Positions 37,230-46,521 of a stretch of DNA of 64,000 bases are shown here, one piece after another. The DNA is taken from NCBI GenBank assembly GCA_965262605.1, contig CBDHFN010000003.1, forward strand, positions 62,001-126,000, in the 5' to 3' direction. The stretch comes from CBDHFN01 sp965262605. Lineage in GTDB: Bacteria; Pseudomonadota; Alphaproteobacteria; JASGCL01. Under the pieces are notes generated by a model, which was given only the letters and a program-made list of their open reading frames with translations, searched no databases and had not been told where the DNA came from. Both the position numbers and the translations under genes were made by a program. Position 1 is the stretch's first letter. Every line of letters starts with the position of its first letter.

Positions 37230-37314
37230 AAATCGTGCATTGCAAGCTGTCTAAATCGTGCATTGCAAGCTGTCTAAATCGTGCATTGCAAGCTGTCTAA
37301 ATCGTGCATTGCAC
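37230..37314. repeat. 23-bp tandem repeat, about 3.7 copies
   Basis: Units start AAATCGTGCATTGCAAGC at 37230, 37253, 37276 and 37299, the first three identical. The last copy diverges into TCGTGCATTGCACGA, a 7-bp hairpin, and encodes the C-terminus of Apt. The array fills the gap between two convergent genes and may act in transcript termination or just be a slippage product. Confidence 0.92.
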
Positions 37315-37812
37315 GAGACTATGAAACGGGCAATGTATTTTATCGCGCCCGTTTAAGCCAATTAACTCAATGATGGTTAATGCCATGCTGATATTACCCC
37401 CCAATTTCTGAGTTAAATCAACCGCCGCCGATAAAGTGCCACCAGTTGCCAATAAATCGTCTAAAATAACGATATTTTGCCCTTTTTTAATAGCATCGGC
37501 TTGAATTTGAATCATATCTTGTCCATATTCCAAATCATATTGATGGGAAATGACGCTTCCCGGTAATTTACCTTGCTTGCGAATCATGGCAAAGCCAAGG
37601 TTTAATTTATAGGCAAGCGGGGCGGCTAATAAAAAACCTCTTGCCTCAATCGCCAATAATAAATCAGGTTTTAAGGGGCTGATAATTTCTGCCATATCAT
37701 CAATGACGCAATGAAACCCCTCGCTGTGCATTAAAAGGCTAGAAATATCATAAAATAATATACCTTGTTTGGGAAAATCAGGGATAGTGCGAATAATTTT
37801 CTTATAATCCAT
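37297..37812 (-). CDS. apt: Adenine phosphoribosyltransferase
   Basis: Apt salvages adenine to AMP using PRPP. The 171-residue protein starts IIRTIPDFPKQGILFYDIS and has AIEARGFLLAAPLAYK and the PRPP loop ILDDLLATGGT. The C-terminus is slightly short; its last codons and stop lie inside the 23-bp tandem repeat array. It follows xseB by 6 bp on the same strand. Confidence 0.94.
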   Translation of the reverse strand: MDYKKIIRTIPDFPKQGILFYDISSLLMHSEGFHCVIDDMAEIISPLKPDLLLAIEARGFLLAAPLAYKLNLGFAMIRKQGKLPGSVISHQYDLEYGQDMIQIQADAIKKGQNIVILDDLLATGGTLSAAVDLTQKLGGNISMALTIIELIGLNGRDKIHCPFHSLVQCTI

Positions 37813-37818
37813 GATTTT

Positions 37819-38055
37819 TTACCCAGCTTGGAAATCTTTTGTGCCAGTCGGTTTGCCATCGTTAAGCACAATGGCTTCAATTTTTAACTTAGCCTCATCA
37901 AGACGGGCTTGGCAAATATTTTTTAACCGCACGCCTTCTTCGTATGAAGCAATCATATCAGCCAAAGGCACATCACCTTTTTCAAGGTTTTTCACGATAA
38001 TTTCTAATTTTTTTAAGGCTTCTTCAAAAGACTCGCCGTTTTGTGGTATATTCAT
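37819..38055 (-). CDS. xseB: Exodeoxyribonuclease VII small subunit
   Basis: The 78-residue protein has the family core SFEEALKKLEIIVKNLEKGD followed by PLADMIASYEEGVRL. XseB with XseA forms exonuclease VII, which trims single-stranded DNA. xseA is not adjacent. It starts two bases after the aspS stop and is probably co-transcribed with it. Confidence 0.93.
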   Translation of the reverse strand: MNIPQNGESFEEALKKLEIIVKNLEKGDVPLADMIASYEEGVRLKNICQARLDEAKLKIEAIVLNDGKPTGTKDFQAG

Positions 38056-38057
38056 AA

Positions 38058-39842
38058 TTATCCTTTGGTTTGAATTGGCAATTTGATGGCAATATGCACA
38101 TCGTTAAGTTGTTTTGCGCTAACCGAAGCGGGCGCGCCCATTAATAAATCTTCGGCGTTTTGATTCATCGGAAAAGCCGTAATTTCACGAATATTCGGCT
38201 CATTCGCCAGCAACATAACGATGCGGTCCACCCCGGGGGCACTGCCACCATGGGGCGGTGCGCCGAATTTTAATGCCTTAATCATACCGCCAAAGCGTTT
38301 ATCCACCGTGTCATTATCATAACCAGCAATTTCAAACGCTTTATACATAATTTCAGGTAAATGATTGCGGATAGCCCCCGAAGATAATTCAATGCCATTG
38401 CAAACAATATCATATTGATATGCTAAAATATCCAAGGGATTTTGGGAATTTAACGCGTCCATTCCGCCTTGGGGCATGGAAAATGGGTTATGGGAAAAAT
38501 CAATTTTCTTGTCATCTTCGTTATATTCATACATGGGGAAATCAATAATCCAGCAAAATTCAAAAATATTTGGATCAATTAAGCCCAATTCATTACCCAG
38601 CTTGATGCGCGCTTGCCCTGCAAAACTTGCGGCATTTTTCTCCTTGCCGCACGCAAAAAATACCGAATCACCATCATTTAAGCCACAGATTTTTTGAATT
38701 TCAAGGCATCGTTCTGGCGACAAATTTTTGGCAATGGGTCCCGTTGCCTGCCCATCTTTGAAAATAATATAACCTAAGCCGCCATTACCCGATTGCTTCG
38801 CCCAATCATTTAATTTATCAAAAAATGATCTTGGTTCGCCCGCGGTTTTCGGCGCGGGAATCGCGCGCACCACCGCACCATCATTGATTAAATTCGCGAA
38901 AATTTTAAAATCCGAATCTTTAAAGGCGGCAGTAACATCGTGAATAATTAAAGGGTTGCGTAAATCTGGCTTATCAACCCCATATTTAAGCATCGCATCG
39001 CGGTATGCAATGCGCTTAAAAGGCATGGGGCAAACTTTTTTACCATGGGCAAATTCCGTAAATACGCCGTGCAATACGGGTTCAATGGCTTGAAATACAT
39101 CCTCTTGGGTGACAAAGCTCATTTCAAAATCAAGTTGATAAAATTCGCCGGGCGATCTATCGGCGCGGGCATCTTCGTCACGAAAACACGGCGCGATTTG
39201 AAAATATCTGTCAAAACCAGCAATCATTAATAATTGCTTAAATTGTTGCGGAGCTTGGGGCAGGGCGTAAAATTTACCGGGGTGCAACCTTGCGGGCACT
39301 AAGAAATCCCTTGCGCCTTCGGGCGAAGAAGCGGTAAGAATCGGCGTTTGAAATTCGGTGAAACCTTGGTTTATCATGCGGGTGCGAAGTGAAGAAATTA
39401 CCCGTGAGCGCAATAAAATATTGCGGTGCAATTGTTCGCGCCGTAAATCTAAAAATCGGTAAGTAAGGCGTATATCCTCAGGGTAGCCAGCATCTTGATT
39501 AACAGGCAAAGGCAGGGGTTCAGCAACCGATTCAACCACCATTTGCGTGGCATAAACTTCAATTTCACCGCTTGGCAATTCGTGGTTAATCGTATCATCG
39601 CTACGGGCTAATACTTTGCCCGTAATGGTTATCACTGATTCCAATGATAATTTCTCTGCCCGCGCAAAGCAACTGCTGTCGGTATCAAACACGATTTGGG
39701 TAATGCCGTAATTATCGCGTAAATCCACAAATAATAAATTACCATGGTCGCGTTTTCTGTGCACCCAGCCTGATAATTTCACAATTTGGTTGCTGGTTGA
39801 TTTATTTAATTCATGACATTTATGCGTGCGATATTGGTGCAT
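38058..39842 (-). CDS. aspS: Aspartyl-tRNA synthetase, bacterial type
   Basis: The 594-residue class II enzyme has an N-terminal OB domain (LSGWVHRKRDHGNLLFVDLRD), motif 2 FRDEDARADRSPGEFYQLDFE, the bacterial GAD insert, and motif 3 with GVDRIVMLL. The ATG at 39842 has AAAGG seven bases upstream; an ATG five codons earlier (39857) is possible. With gatB in this window, the enzyme may be non-discriminating and feed Asp-tRNA(Asn) to GatCAB, which is inference. Confidence 0.96.
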   Translation of the reverse strand: MHQYRTHKCHELNKSTSNQIVKLSGWVHRKRDHGNLLFVDLRDNYGITQIVFDTDSSCFARAEKLSLESVITITGKVLARSDDTINHELPSGEIEVYATQMVVESVAEPLPLPVNQDAGYPEDIRLTYRFLDLRREQLHRNILLRSRVISSLRTRMINQGFTEFQTPILTASSPEGARDFLVPARLHPGKFYALPQAPQQFKQLLMIAGFDRYFQIAPCFRDEDARADRSPGEFYQLDFEMSFVTQEDVFQAIEPVLHGVFTEFAHGKKVCPMPFKRIAYRDAMLKYGVDKPDLRNPLIIHDVTAAFKDSDFKIFANLINDGAVVRAIPAPKTAGEPRSFFDKLNDWAKQSGNGGLGYIIFKDGQATGPIAKNLSPERCLEIQKICGLNDGDSVFFACGKEKNAASFAGQARIKLGNELGLIDPNIFEFCWIIDFPMYEYNEDDKKIDFSHNPFSMPQGGMDALNSQNPLDILAYQYDIVCNGIELSSGAIRNHLPEIMYKAFEIAGYDNDTVDKRFGGMIKALKFGAPPHGGSAPGVDRIVMLLANEPNIREITAFPMNQNAEDLLMGAPASVSAKQLNDVHIAIKLPIQTKG

Positions 39843-40011
39843 ATTTAAACCTTTCAATTATAATCATTAAGGAGCGAATGTCATAATTAATTTTTTAGAA
39901 GGATTAGAGGGCAAAAATATACGAAAAAACGCATTTTACAGCTAGGTAATGAGCATTTTAAGTGTGTTTTTAACCGATTAAGGCAAATAAAAAATAATTT
40001 TGAAATCGTCT

Positions 40012-40854
40012 CTAAGGATTTACAATTTTTTTATCAATAGTGCAAGTATTTTTAATATAAGCTTGATAAATTCGGGTAAAATCAGCCACGGATAAATTTT
40101 CCGCGCGCAAATTACCATCAATGCCGCTTAATTCAAGATATTGCTTGCCCAATTTCGCAAAACAATTATTAAGGGTTTTGCGACGCATACCAAAAGCCGC
40201 GGCGGTTATCTGCCCCAATATTGCCATATTTATATTTTGGTTTTCGTTGCGTCTTTGCAAATGCACAACCATGGAATCAACTTTGGGCGGTGGCGTGAAC
40301 GCCGAAGCGGGCACTTTATAAACACAATTTGCTTGATAATACATTTGAGTTAGCACGGAAAGCCTGCCATAATCGCGGCTATTCGGTTCAGCGGTTAAGC
40401 GAATCGCGACTTCATATTGCACCAAAAGCGTGATGGAAGGAAATAAAGCTAAATTATTGATAAAATGCAATAATAAATCGCTGGTGATATGATAAGGAAT
40501 ATTGGCAACAACATGACAAGGTGTTGTGGGCAATAATTTCAAACCATTACCAAATTGCACGATTAATTTTTGCCCATAAAATTTTGAAAATTCTTGATAT
40601 ATTGGCGCGAATCTTAAATCATGCTCAATAATAGTTAATTGGCGTATATCGGTATTAAGCAAGGATTGCGTAAGCCCGCCCGGTCCAGCCCCCACTTCCC
40701 ATACATCAGCATTTTTGGGTAATTTAGCGCATTTGACAATTTTATCGGTGATATTCGCATCGCATAAGAAATTTTGCGACAGGCTTTTTTTTGCCCATAA
40801 ATCGTGAGTTTTTAATAATTGCGCCGTGGTATAGGGAAATTTTTCTTGGTTCAT
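40012..40854 (-). CDS. rsmA: 16S rRNA dimethyladenosine transferase RsmA (KsgA)
   Basis: RsmA dimethylates two adjacent adenosines near the 3' end of 16S rRNA. The 280-residue protein has KKSLSQNFLCDANI, VWEVGAGPGGLTQSLL, the catalytic VANIPYHITSD and FTPPPKVDSMVV. The ATG at 40854 overlaps the cobD stop (ATGA); the frame extends upstream inside cobD but that part is not family-like. The usual neighbour pdxA is absent. Confidence 0.95.
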   Translation of the reverse strand: MNQEKFPYTTAQLLKTHDLWAKKSLSQNFLCDANITDKIVKCAKLPKNADVWEVGAGPGGLTQSLLNTDIRQLTIIEHDLRFAPIYQEFSKFYGQKLIVQFGNGLKLLPTTPCHVVANIPYHITSDLLLHFINNLALFPSITLLVQYEVAIRLTAEPNSRDYGRLSVLTQMYYQANCVYKVPASAFTPPPKVDSMVVHLQRRNENQNINMAILGQITAAAFGMRRKTLNNCFAKLGKQYLELSGIDGNLRAENLSVADFTRIYQAYIKNTCTIDKKIVNP

Positions 40855-41798
40855 AATACTGACATGCCATAAATAACCCCTAATATCAATAAGAAAATCG
40901 CATAAATAATTAAACAAAATCTTATGGCAAGTAATATATCATGACCATCACAGGCAAATTTACCATCGCCATAGGTATTTTCTTTCAAAACGCCATCATA
41001 ATATCTTGCCCCGCCCAATTTTAATCCCAAAGCCCCCGCAAATGCCGATTCGGTTAAGCCCGCATTGGGTGATAAATGATTTTTCGCATCACGGCGCATA
41101 ATACGCCAAACTTCACGGGGTTTTTGCTTATTGATGGGCGCAAATATCATGAATAATAAAGCTGTAATTCTGGCGGGGATATAATTCATAATATCATCAC
41201 AAATTGCGGAAATTTTGCCATAATATTCATATTTTTCATTATGATAACCAATCATGGAATCATGGGTGCTGATAATTTTAAAAATCACTAAGCCTTGAAT
41301 ACCGCCAAATAAAAGCCAAAAAATTGGCGCAATCACAGCATCACAAAAATTTTCCCCCAAAGATTCCAAAGCCGACCTTGCCACGCCATTAGCATCAAGT
41401 TTTTTGGCATCACGCGAAACAATTTTTTGCAATTCTTGGCGCGCAAGATTTAAATCATCGGCGTTAAGCGCAAGGGCAATCGCGCGAACATGCTGAATTA
41501 ACGACCCCATTGACAATAAAATATAAATAAGCAAAAAGCTTAAAATACCATGGGCGATGGGCGGGAAAAAATCAATGATGGTGATGGTTATCGCCCCCAA
41601 AATCGTAATGAATGCCATGCTGATTCCGCCCAAAGCCACGCTAATTATCGGGGTATTTTGCGGTTTATTGCAATTTTTATCGCAAAGGGCAATTAACTTA
41701 CCAATCCAAATAATTGGGTGCCCAAAATATTTTTGCCAAAATGGGCTTGCGTGCCAAAATATATCGGCAATTGCGGCTAATATTATAATAATTATCAT
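40851..41798 (-). CDS. cobD: Adenosylcobinamide-phosphate synthase CobD/CbiB
   Basis: CbiB/CobD attaches the aminopropanol arm to adenosylcobyric acid in cobalamin synthesis. The 315-residue membrane protein has HPIIWIGKLI near the start, ALESLGENFCDAVIAPIFW and HLSPNAGLTESAFAGALGLKLGG, the conserved family segments. It is the only cobalamin gene in the window. It overlaps rsmA by four bases. Confidence 0.9.
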   Translation of the reverse strand: MIIIIILAAIADIFWHASPFWQKYFGHPIIWIGKLIALCDKNCNKPQNTPIISVALGGISMAFITILGAITITIIDFFPPIAHGILSFLLIYILLSMGSLIQHVRAIALALNADDLNLARQELQKIVSRDAKKLDANGVARSALESLGENFCDAVIAPIFWLLFGGIQGLVIFKIISTHDSMIGYHNEKYEYYGKISAICDDIMNYIPARITALLFMIFAPINKQKPREVWRIMRRDAKNHLSPNAGLTESAFAGALGLKLGGARYYDGVLKENTYGDGKFACDGHDILLAIRFCLIIYAIFLLILGVIYGMSVL

Positions 41799-41816
41799 AC
41801 TTCCAAATATCCTTTA

Positions 41817-42032
41817 TTAAGGCTGCTTTTTAACCTTGCTAATACGCATGGCTAATTTAACCATTGCTAATTTTTGAATATCAGCAATCTTGCTTTGCTT
41901 GGGAAAACCCATGATAATTTCCGTGCCAGTAATGGGATCAATCGCCGTAATTTTATTAATATTCGCCAATTGGGTAATTTCAAAATATGCCCCTTGGGTC
42001 AATATTTTACAGGCATCTTGGTAATTCATCAT
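41817..42032 (-). CDS. Small conserved alphaproteobacterial protein (DUF6898-like)
   Basis: The 71-residue protein contains GAYFEITQLANINKITAIDP followed by TGTEIIM and a basic C-terminal helix. From memory this resembles a short alphaproteobacterial family with an AID-x-x-TGTE motif (DUF6898), of unknown function. No signal or membrane segment. It lies six bases from the next gene on the same strand. Confidence 0.55.
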   Translation of the reverse strand: MMNYQDACKILTQGAYFEITQLANINKITAIDPITGTEIIMGFPKQSKIADIQKLAMVKLAMRISKVKKQP

Positions 42033-42038
42033 ATTACC

Positions 42039-42599
42039 TTAGCGCGTGATGGTTGGATTAACGGGATGTTTTAGCGCACCATTTCTTATCATACCAATCA
42101 TTCTGATGCGTTCGCGTCCAAGATTCGTTAATTTCGGGTCTATATATTCATCGGGATGGTCAATTTTTCGGTAATATTCTAAGGCAAGATTTAAATCTAT
42201 CACCACGCCTACTTCGCCCAATAAATAAACATTCCCCAAACGAAAATTAGCCTCGGCAAAATTTTTATTGCCGCTGATGGTTAAAAAAGTTAAAAATCGC
42301 TGAAATAAAATATCTTTTTTATCCTTGGATATATTTAAGACAAAATCTTTTTCTACTTCAATTGCTAATTTAAACCAAATATAGCCTTCAACTTGGTCGC
42401 GTTGTTCGGCATTAATATTTGCCGTGCCAAATTTTGGAATAATATATTCATTAATTAAAACTTGGGATTCAAGGATTTTAGAGATTTGCGGTAATATGTC
42501 TTTAAAAGGCAATAATGAATATTGTTTAAAATTTTGCGCCAATGCCTGATTAACAATCATTAAGGCAATAATAAGCAAAAATATTTTTAAAAATTTCAA
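42039..42599 (-). CDS. Exported hypothetical protein with one Sel1-like repeat
   Basis: The 186-residue product has a clear signal peptide (hydrophobic stretch ending at NQALAQ). The C-terminal half has AEANFRLGNVYLLGEVGV followed by NLALEYYRKI, which fits a Sel1/TPR-type helical repeat. Likely periplasmic. It precedes the cobD group and follows the motB genes on the same strand, so a motility link is possible but unproven. Confidence 0.6.
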   Translation of the reverse strand: MKFLKIFLLIIALMIVNQALAQNFKQYSLLPFKDILPQISKILESQVLINEYIIPKFGTANINAEQRDQVEGYIWFKLAIEVEKDFVLNISKDKKDILFQRFLTFLTISGNKNFAEANFRLGNVYLLGEVGVVIDLNLALEYYRKIDHPDEYIDPKLTNLGRERIRMIGMIRNGALKHPVNPTITR

Positions 42600-42683
42600 A
42601 AATCTTCTCCCTGATTTGAATTAATCATACTAATAATGTTTTTTAAATTAATAATCAAGGGTAATTTCACTTACCCGAGAATT

Positions 42684-43742
42684 TTATTGTTCGCTTGGGG
42701 CGGGTTTCGCTTTTTCAACATCAATGGCTTTGTCGGTGAAGGTTTTTAATTGTTTTTTTGCCTCATCTACGGTGGCTTGTAATTTTGCGTTGCGTTCTTT
42801 GTTAATGAAAATTGATGGAGCTTGCTGTGCCTTACCTGATGCTGCATCTGAACCCTCGCGGTTAACTAAGACAATGCGCAATACTTCTTTTTCTGTTTTA
42901 CCTGCACTATCACGATTAAGGGTAAATAAACTATCGGAACCCTCGGCAACGGCTTTTGAATTTAAGCCATAAATTCTGCCGAAGCGGTAATAATCTAAGC
43001 CAACCCGTTCCATTTCTTTGCGCGCCTCGTTCGCCCGCTTTAATGAAAGATCAAGGCGAAATATAGAACTTGTCGTATTGGGATCATTATATCCCATTAA
43101 ATACACGGTATTCTCTAATCTTATCAAATTCACGGCGATTAATTGCAATATTTCTGATGCTTCTTTGGTTAGTGTTTGCGATTCGGGATAAAAATATTTC
43201 GCTTCGGGCTTGTCTAAAATGCGTATGAATATGGTATCATTGACAATATCTACTTGCACGGTGCTGGAAAAAATCTCCATGTCTTTGGGTAATGATTTAA
43301 GGGCAGTTTGAATATTTTCTTTGGTTGATTTAAATTTATTGCTTGTCGCCGAATCCACGGTTTTTTCTGACCCGCGCGTTGAAGTTGGCTCTATGCCCTT
43401 TTTCTTAACGGGTGCTTCATTTTGTCGCTTTAAGCTGTAATCTAAATCAAGGGCGGTTGTGTGTTTATTAACTTCCAATCGTCCCTCTTCATTAAATGTA
43501 ATGCCCCCAAAAATATTACCTGCGCCCGAATTTTCGGGTTGCTTGACATCGGTTACTTGAAAATAATTGGATAATCCTTCTAAGACTTCTTTTTCAATGG
43601 CGTTTAAAATCCACATTAATAAAAAAAACGCCATCATGGCGGTCACAAAGTCGGCATATACAATTTTCCAGTTGCCACCATGAAAGCCCGCTTCTTCTTC
43701 AATGACTTTATGAATAAATACATCTTTTGATTTAACCGCCAT
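42684..43742 (-). CDS. motB: MotB-type flagellar stator protein, copy 1
   Basis: The 352-residue protein has the MotB membrane helix WKIVYADFVTAMMAFFLLMW with the proton-carrying aspartate (Asp31), a long linker and a C-terminal OmpA-like domain. In that domain GYND (217-220) keeps the aspartate of the canonical GHTD motif and KRANEAR keeps the RA pair, but the late NRR motif is replaced by TEKEVLRIVLV. A charged tail extends about 50 residues further. It starts one base after copy 2. No motA is in the window. Confidence 0.85.
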   Translation of the reverse strand: MAVKSKDVFIHKVIEEEAGFHGGNWKIVYADFVTAMMAFFLLMWILNAIEKEVLEGLSNYFQVTDVKQPENSGAGNIFGGITFNEEGRLEVNKHTTALDLDYSLKRQNEAPVKKKGIEPTSTRGSEKTVDSATSNKFKSTKENIQTALKSLPKDMEIFSSTVQVDIVNDTIFIRILDKPEAKYFYPESQTLTKEASEILQLIAVNLIRLENTVYLMGYNDPNTTSSIFRLDLSLKRANEARKEMERVGLDYYRFGRIYGLNSKAVAEGSDSLFTLNRDSAGKTEKEVLRIVLVNREGSDAASGKAQQAPSIFINKERNAKLQATVDEAKKQLKTFTDKAIDVEKAKPAPSEQ

Positions 43743-43743
43743 G

Positions 43744-44706
43744 TTATGTGCCTTGTTTTGTCGTGTCTGCGCCAGAAACAGGGGCTTTTAAAACCTTTTT
43801 ATCATTAAGTTCCTTTTGGGATTGGGGTTTTAACAAGGTAATGGCAATGCGGTTATTGGCGATATTATTTTGGTCGGCGGTATAAAATAAATCATTATCG
43901 GCATTGCCATTAATGCTGACAAATCGTTCTTCGTCCAGACCTGCCAGTTGCAAGAAACGATACACAGCCAATGCCCGTTCCAAAGATAATTCCCAAGCCG
44001 TGAAATTTACGCCACGCGCCGAATAAAAACTTTGCGAATAGCCATCAATCATAATTTGATAATCGGTTTCTTTGGTTAAATCGGTGATTAATTCCAAAAC
44101 CCGTTCAAAATATTCGGTGAAATTTGTGCCATTACGGGTTAAAAACATGCGTTGTATTAAACCATCTAGCAATTGAATTTTCACGCCTTCGGGCACATCT
44201 TCCACAATAATTGAATTTTGCACTTGAATATCGCGAAACTTGTCCAGCAATGATTGTTTAAGTTTTTTATCGGCATCGCCTAATTTTTCGCCATCGGGCG
44301 GCGTGGGTTTGGCGTTTGAAGCACCAGTTTTGGTAAAAATACTATTTTCCCTAATCATGCCTTGTAAATCGCCGTCATAATCCTCACCAAACCTTGGGAT
44401 ATTTGCTTCACGCGCCAAAGTTGATTTTGTCGTAATTTTACCGCCTTCGCTATCTTGGGGGCTTTGCCCATTATCGGGCAAGCCAATGCCTTGTTTGGAA
44501 TCTGAAATAACTGGTGGCGCAAAATATGATGATAAACCCGCTGATTGGTCGGCGGAAACTAAATTAATAATCCACATGAAAATGAAAAAAGCCATTAATC
44601 CCGTCATAAAATCGGCGTAAGCTAACTTCCACACACCATGCGAAGTCTCTTCATGGTGATGGTAATGTCTTTTTACAATAACGGACGCATGTTCTTTTTT
44701 AGCCAT
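43744..44706 (-). CDS. motB: MotB-type flagellar stator protein, copy 2
   Basis: The 320-residue protein has a histidine-rich N-terminus, the membrane helix VWKLAYADFMTGLMAFFIFM with proton-carrying Asp32, and an OmpA-like domain close to E. coli MotB in pattern (NFTAWELSLERA, AGLDEERFVSINGNAD). The GHTD motif is GYSQ here (222-225), losing the aspartate, while the late NRR-like motif is kept as NNRIAI. It is clearly a divergent paralogue of copy 1, directly upstream and co-transcribed. PopZ lies upstream. Confidence 0.85.
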   Translation of the reverse strand: MAKKEHASVIVKRHYHHHEETSHGVWKLAYADFMTGLMAFFIFMWIINLVSADQSAGLSSYFAPPVISDSKQGIGLPDNGQSPQDSEGGKITTKSTLAREANIPRFGEDYDGDLQGMIRENSIFTKTGASNAKPTPPDGEKLGDADKKLKQSLLDKFRDIQVQNSIIVEDVPEGVKIQLLDGLIQRMFLTRNGTNFTEYFERVLELITDLTKETDYQIMIDGYSQSFYSARGVNFTAWELSLERALAVYRFLQLAGLDEERFVSINGNADNDLFYTADQNNIANNRIAITLLKPQSQKELNDKKVLKAPVSGADTTKQGT

Positions 44707-44745
44707 AATTTTTTATATTCGTTTATCGTACCGATTGCAAGTTTA

Positions 44746-45993
44746 CTATTGATATTTTTTAGTAATTTTTTGAATTTCATCGGCAATAATTTCTTTGACC
44801 ATCACGCCTAAATTTTCATTGATCCAATTGCTTAACATGGGTTTAATGGATTCGCGCACAATTTGTTCTAAGGTTAGCGCGCCATTGCCAATATATAAAT
44901 CATTTTTCATCGGGCGGGGGGCTTGGGGTTTTTGATTTTCCAGCATAGTTTTTTGTAATTGCGCAAAAGCATCGGAAGTTTCTTCGGCGGTTGAATCGTT
45001 TAATACCGAATTTTGCGCCATATTTTCATGCGAAGGCGCTTGATTTTCGCGATGATTGGCTTGCCTTACGATAACTTCGCTGGGTAAATCCACGGGAAAA
45101 GCCGATTTACGATTCGTATCTGGGGCATTTTCGCTTGGTTGATTATTAATATGCACGGGTTTTGGTGGCGGCTTGATGCTGGCTGCTTTAACGACAATCC
45201 TAGGCGGTGTAGCTTGTGGCGCGGGTTCATTCGCGACTTGATTATTAATAATAGCTTCTGGTTCTTGTTGTTGCGGCGGTTGATGACTTGCGCCCATAAA
45301 TTTTTCAACTTCCGTTGGTGCGGATATATTCGCCGTGTTTTCTGATTCAACAACTTGCTTGGGCGGAAATGCCAGCACGCGCTTTGGGGCTTGGGGCATT
45401 GCTGGTTCAATAACTGCCGATTCGGCTTGAATTTCTGCTTCGTGATGATGGGGAATATCAACATCATCAAGCAAGCTATTGGCAGGTTCAGGTATTGGTT
45501 CAGGCTCGGGCTCAGGCATGGGCTCGGGCTCAGGTTCAGGCATCGGTTCTGGCTCGGGCATGGGCTCAGGTTCAGGCTCGGGCATGGGCTCAGGTTCAGG
45601 CATAATCTCTGATTCAGGCATCATGATTACATCATCATTATTTTGATTATCTTGACCCAAAGACAGCATATCATCATTATTTTCATCATTTAATAAGGAT
45701 ATTATTTCATCATTTTGCTCATCACCTAATATTAATTCATCACTTTCATTATTACTTGGGGCATCGCCCAAAATTAAGTCATCATTGGGTTGTGAAGAAT
45801 TAATGGTATTATTTTGTGTGGCTTTCAATAATTCGGCAACTGCATCAACCTCGGGTTCTTGTTTTTGCAATTTTGGTGCTTCTTCTTCGGTTAAAATATT
45901 GCGAATTGAACTTATAATATTAGACATGGGAATAGTATGCCTATCCCCAGAATCGGAAATTCGTTGTTTTTTTTCATCGCTAATAAGAACCAT
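44746..45993 (-). CDS. popZ: Polar organising protein PopZ (DUF2497)
   Basis: PopZ self-assembles at cell poles and anchors the chromosome origin in alphaproteobacteria. The 415-residue protein has the N-terminal motif MSNIISSIRNILTEEE (from residue 23), a long acidic and proline-rich middle with MPEPEP-type repeats (DNA 45487-45605), and the C-terminal oligomerisation helices LEQIVRESIKPMLSNWINEN and VKEIIADEIQKI. AGGTG lies close before the ATG at 45993, supporting a 22-residue N-terminal extension; an internal ATG at 45927 gives the usual start. Much longer than Caulobacter PopZ because of the linker. Confidence 0.88.
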   Translation of the reverse strand: MVLISDEKKQRISDSGDRHTIPMSNIISSIRNILTEEEAPKLQKQEPEVDAVAELLKATQNNTINSSQPNDDLILGDAPSNNESDELILGDEQNDEIISLLNDENNDDMLSLGQDNQNNDDVIMMPESEIMPEPEPMPEPEPEPMPEPEPMPEPEPEPMPEPEPEPIPEPANSLLDDVDIPHHHEAEIQAESAVIEPAMPQAPKRVLAFPPKQVVESENTANISAPTEVEKFMGASHQPPQQQEPEAIINNQVANEPAPQATPPRIVVKAASIKPPPKPVHINNQPSENAPDTNRKSAFPVDLPSEVIVRQANHRENQAPSHENMAQNSVLNDSTAEETSDAFAQLQKTMLENQKPQAPRPMKNDLYIGNGALTLEQIVRESIKPMLSNWINENLGVMVKEIIADEIQKITKKYQ

Positions 45994-46088
45994 TTTGGCA
46001 CCTGATTTGAGTTTATACTACCAATTCTAGCAGTATTCAATGTATCATACAATAAAAAAACAAAAAAATCAAGTATTATTTTACATTA

Positions 46089-46514
46089 TTAAGATTTATT
46101 TGTGTATTTGCCAATTAATATTTTAGTATTATCATCTAACTCATCGCTTAATACATGATTATTTTGAATTTTATTAAATGAATTTGATTGAATAATTTGC
46201 ACTTTACTTATCGCATCATAATGAAAAAATCGGTTAATATTTTCCAAAATTTGCGGAATAATATAGGCAATTTCATGGGCTATCGCGCTGTCGGCTTTAA
46301 TGGTAATTTTGCCGTTTATTGTTTGTTTGGGTGGAAAGCTTATGCGGCTAATTTTGGTTAAATTACTATATTTCGCGGGCATAATTTTATCCCATTTACT
46401 GATAATATCCATGGCTTGAAAGCCGTTTTTGCCGATATTTTCTTTGATAATCGGAATAATAATTTCGTCTAATTGCTGGGTTTCAAAATGTCGTGTATAT
46501 TGTGGTTTTTTCAT
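46089..46514 (-). CDS. DUF721 (DciA-like) protein
   Basis: The 141-residue protein has ISKWDKIMPAKYSNLTKISR, then GKITIKADSAIAHEIAYIIP followed by ILENINRFFHYDAISKVQI, which is the DUF721 pattern. DciA members help load the replicative helicase in bacteria lacking DnaC. The assignment is by pattern, so the replication role is inference. It follows the AEC transporter by 7 bp. Confidence 0.78.
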   Translation of the reverse strand: MKKPQYTRHFETQQLDEIIIPIIKENIGKNGFQAMDIISKWDKIMPAKYSNLTKISRISFPPKQTINGKITIKADSAIAHEIAYIIPQILENINRFFHYDAISKVQIIQSNSFNKIQNNHVLSDELDDNTKILIGKYTNKS

Positions 46515-46521
46515 TGGGTGA

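Noticed and set aside
45066..45612. Open frames overlapping popZ on both strands
   Set aside because: They arise from the repetitive PEP-coding DNA; no family features and no ribosome sites.
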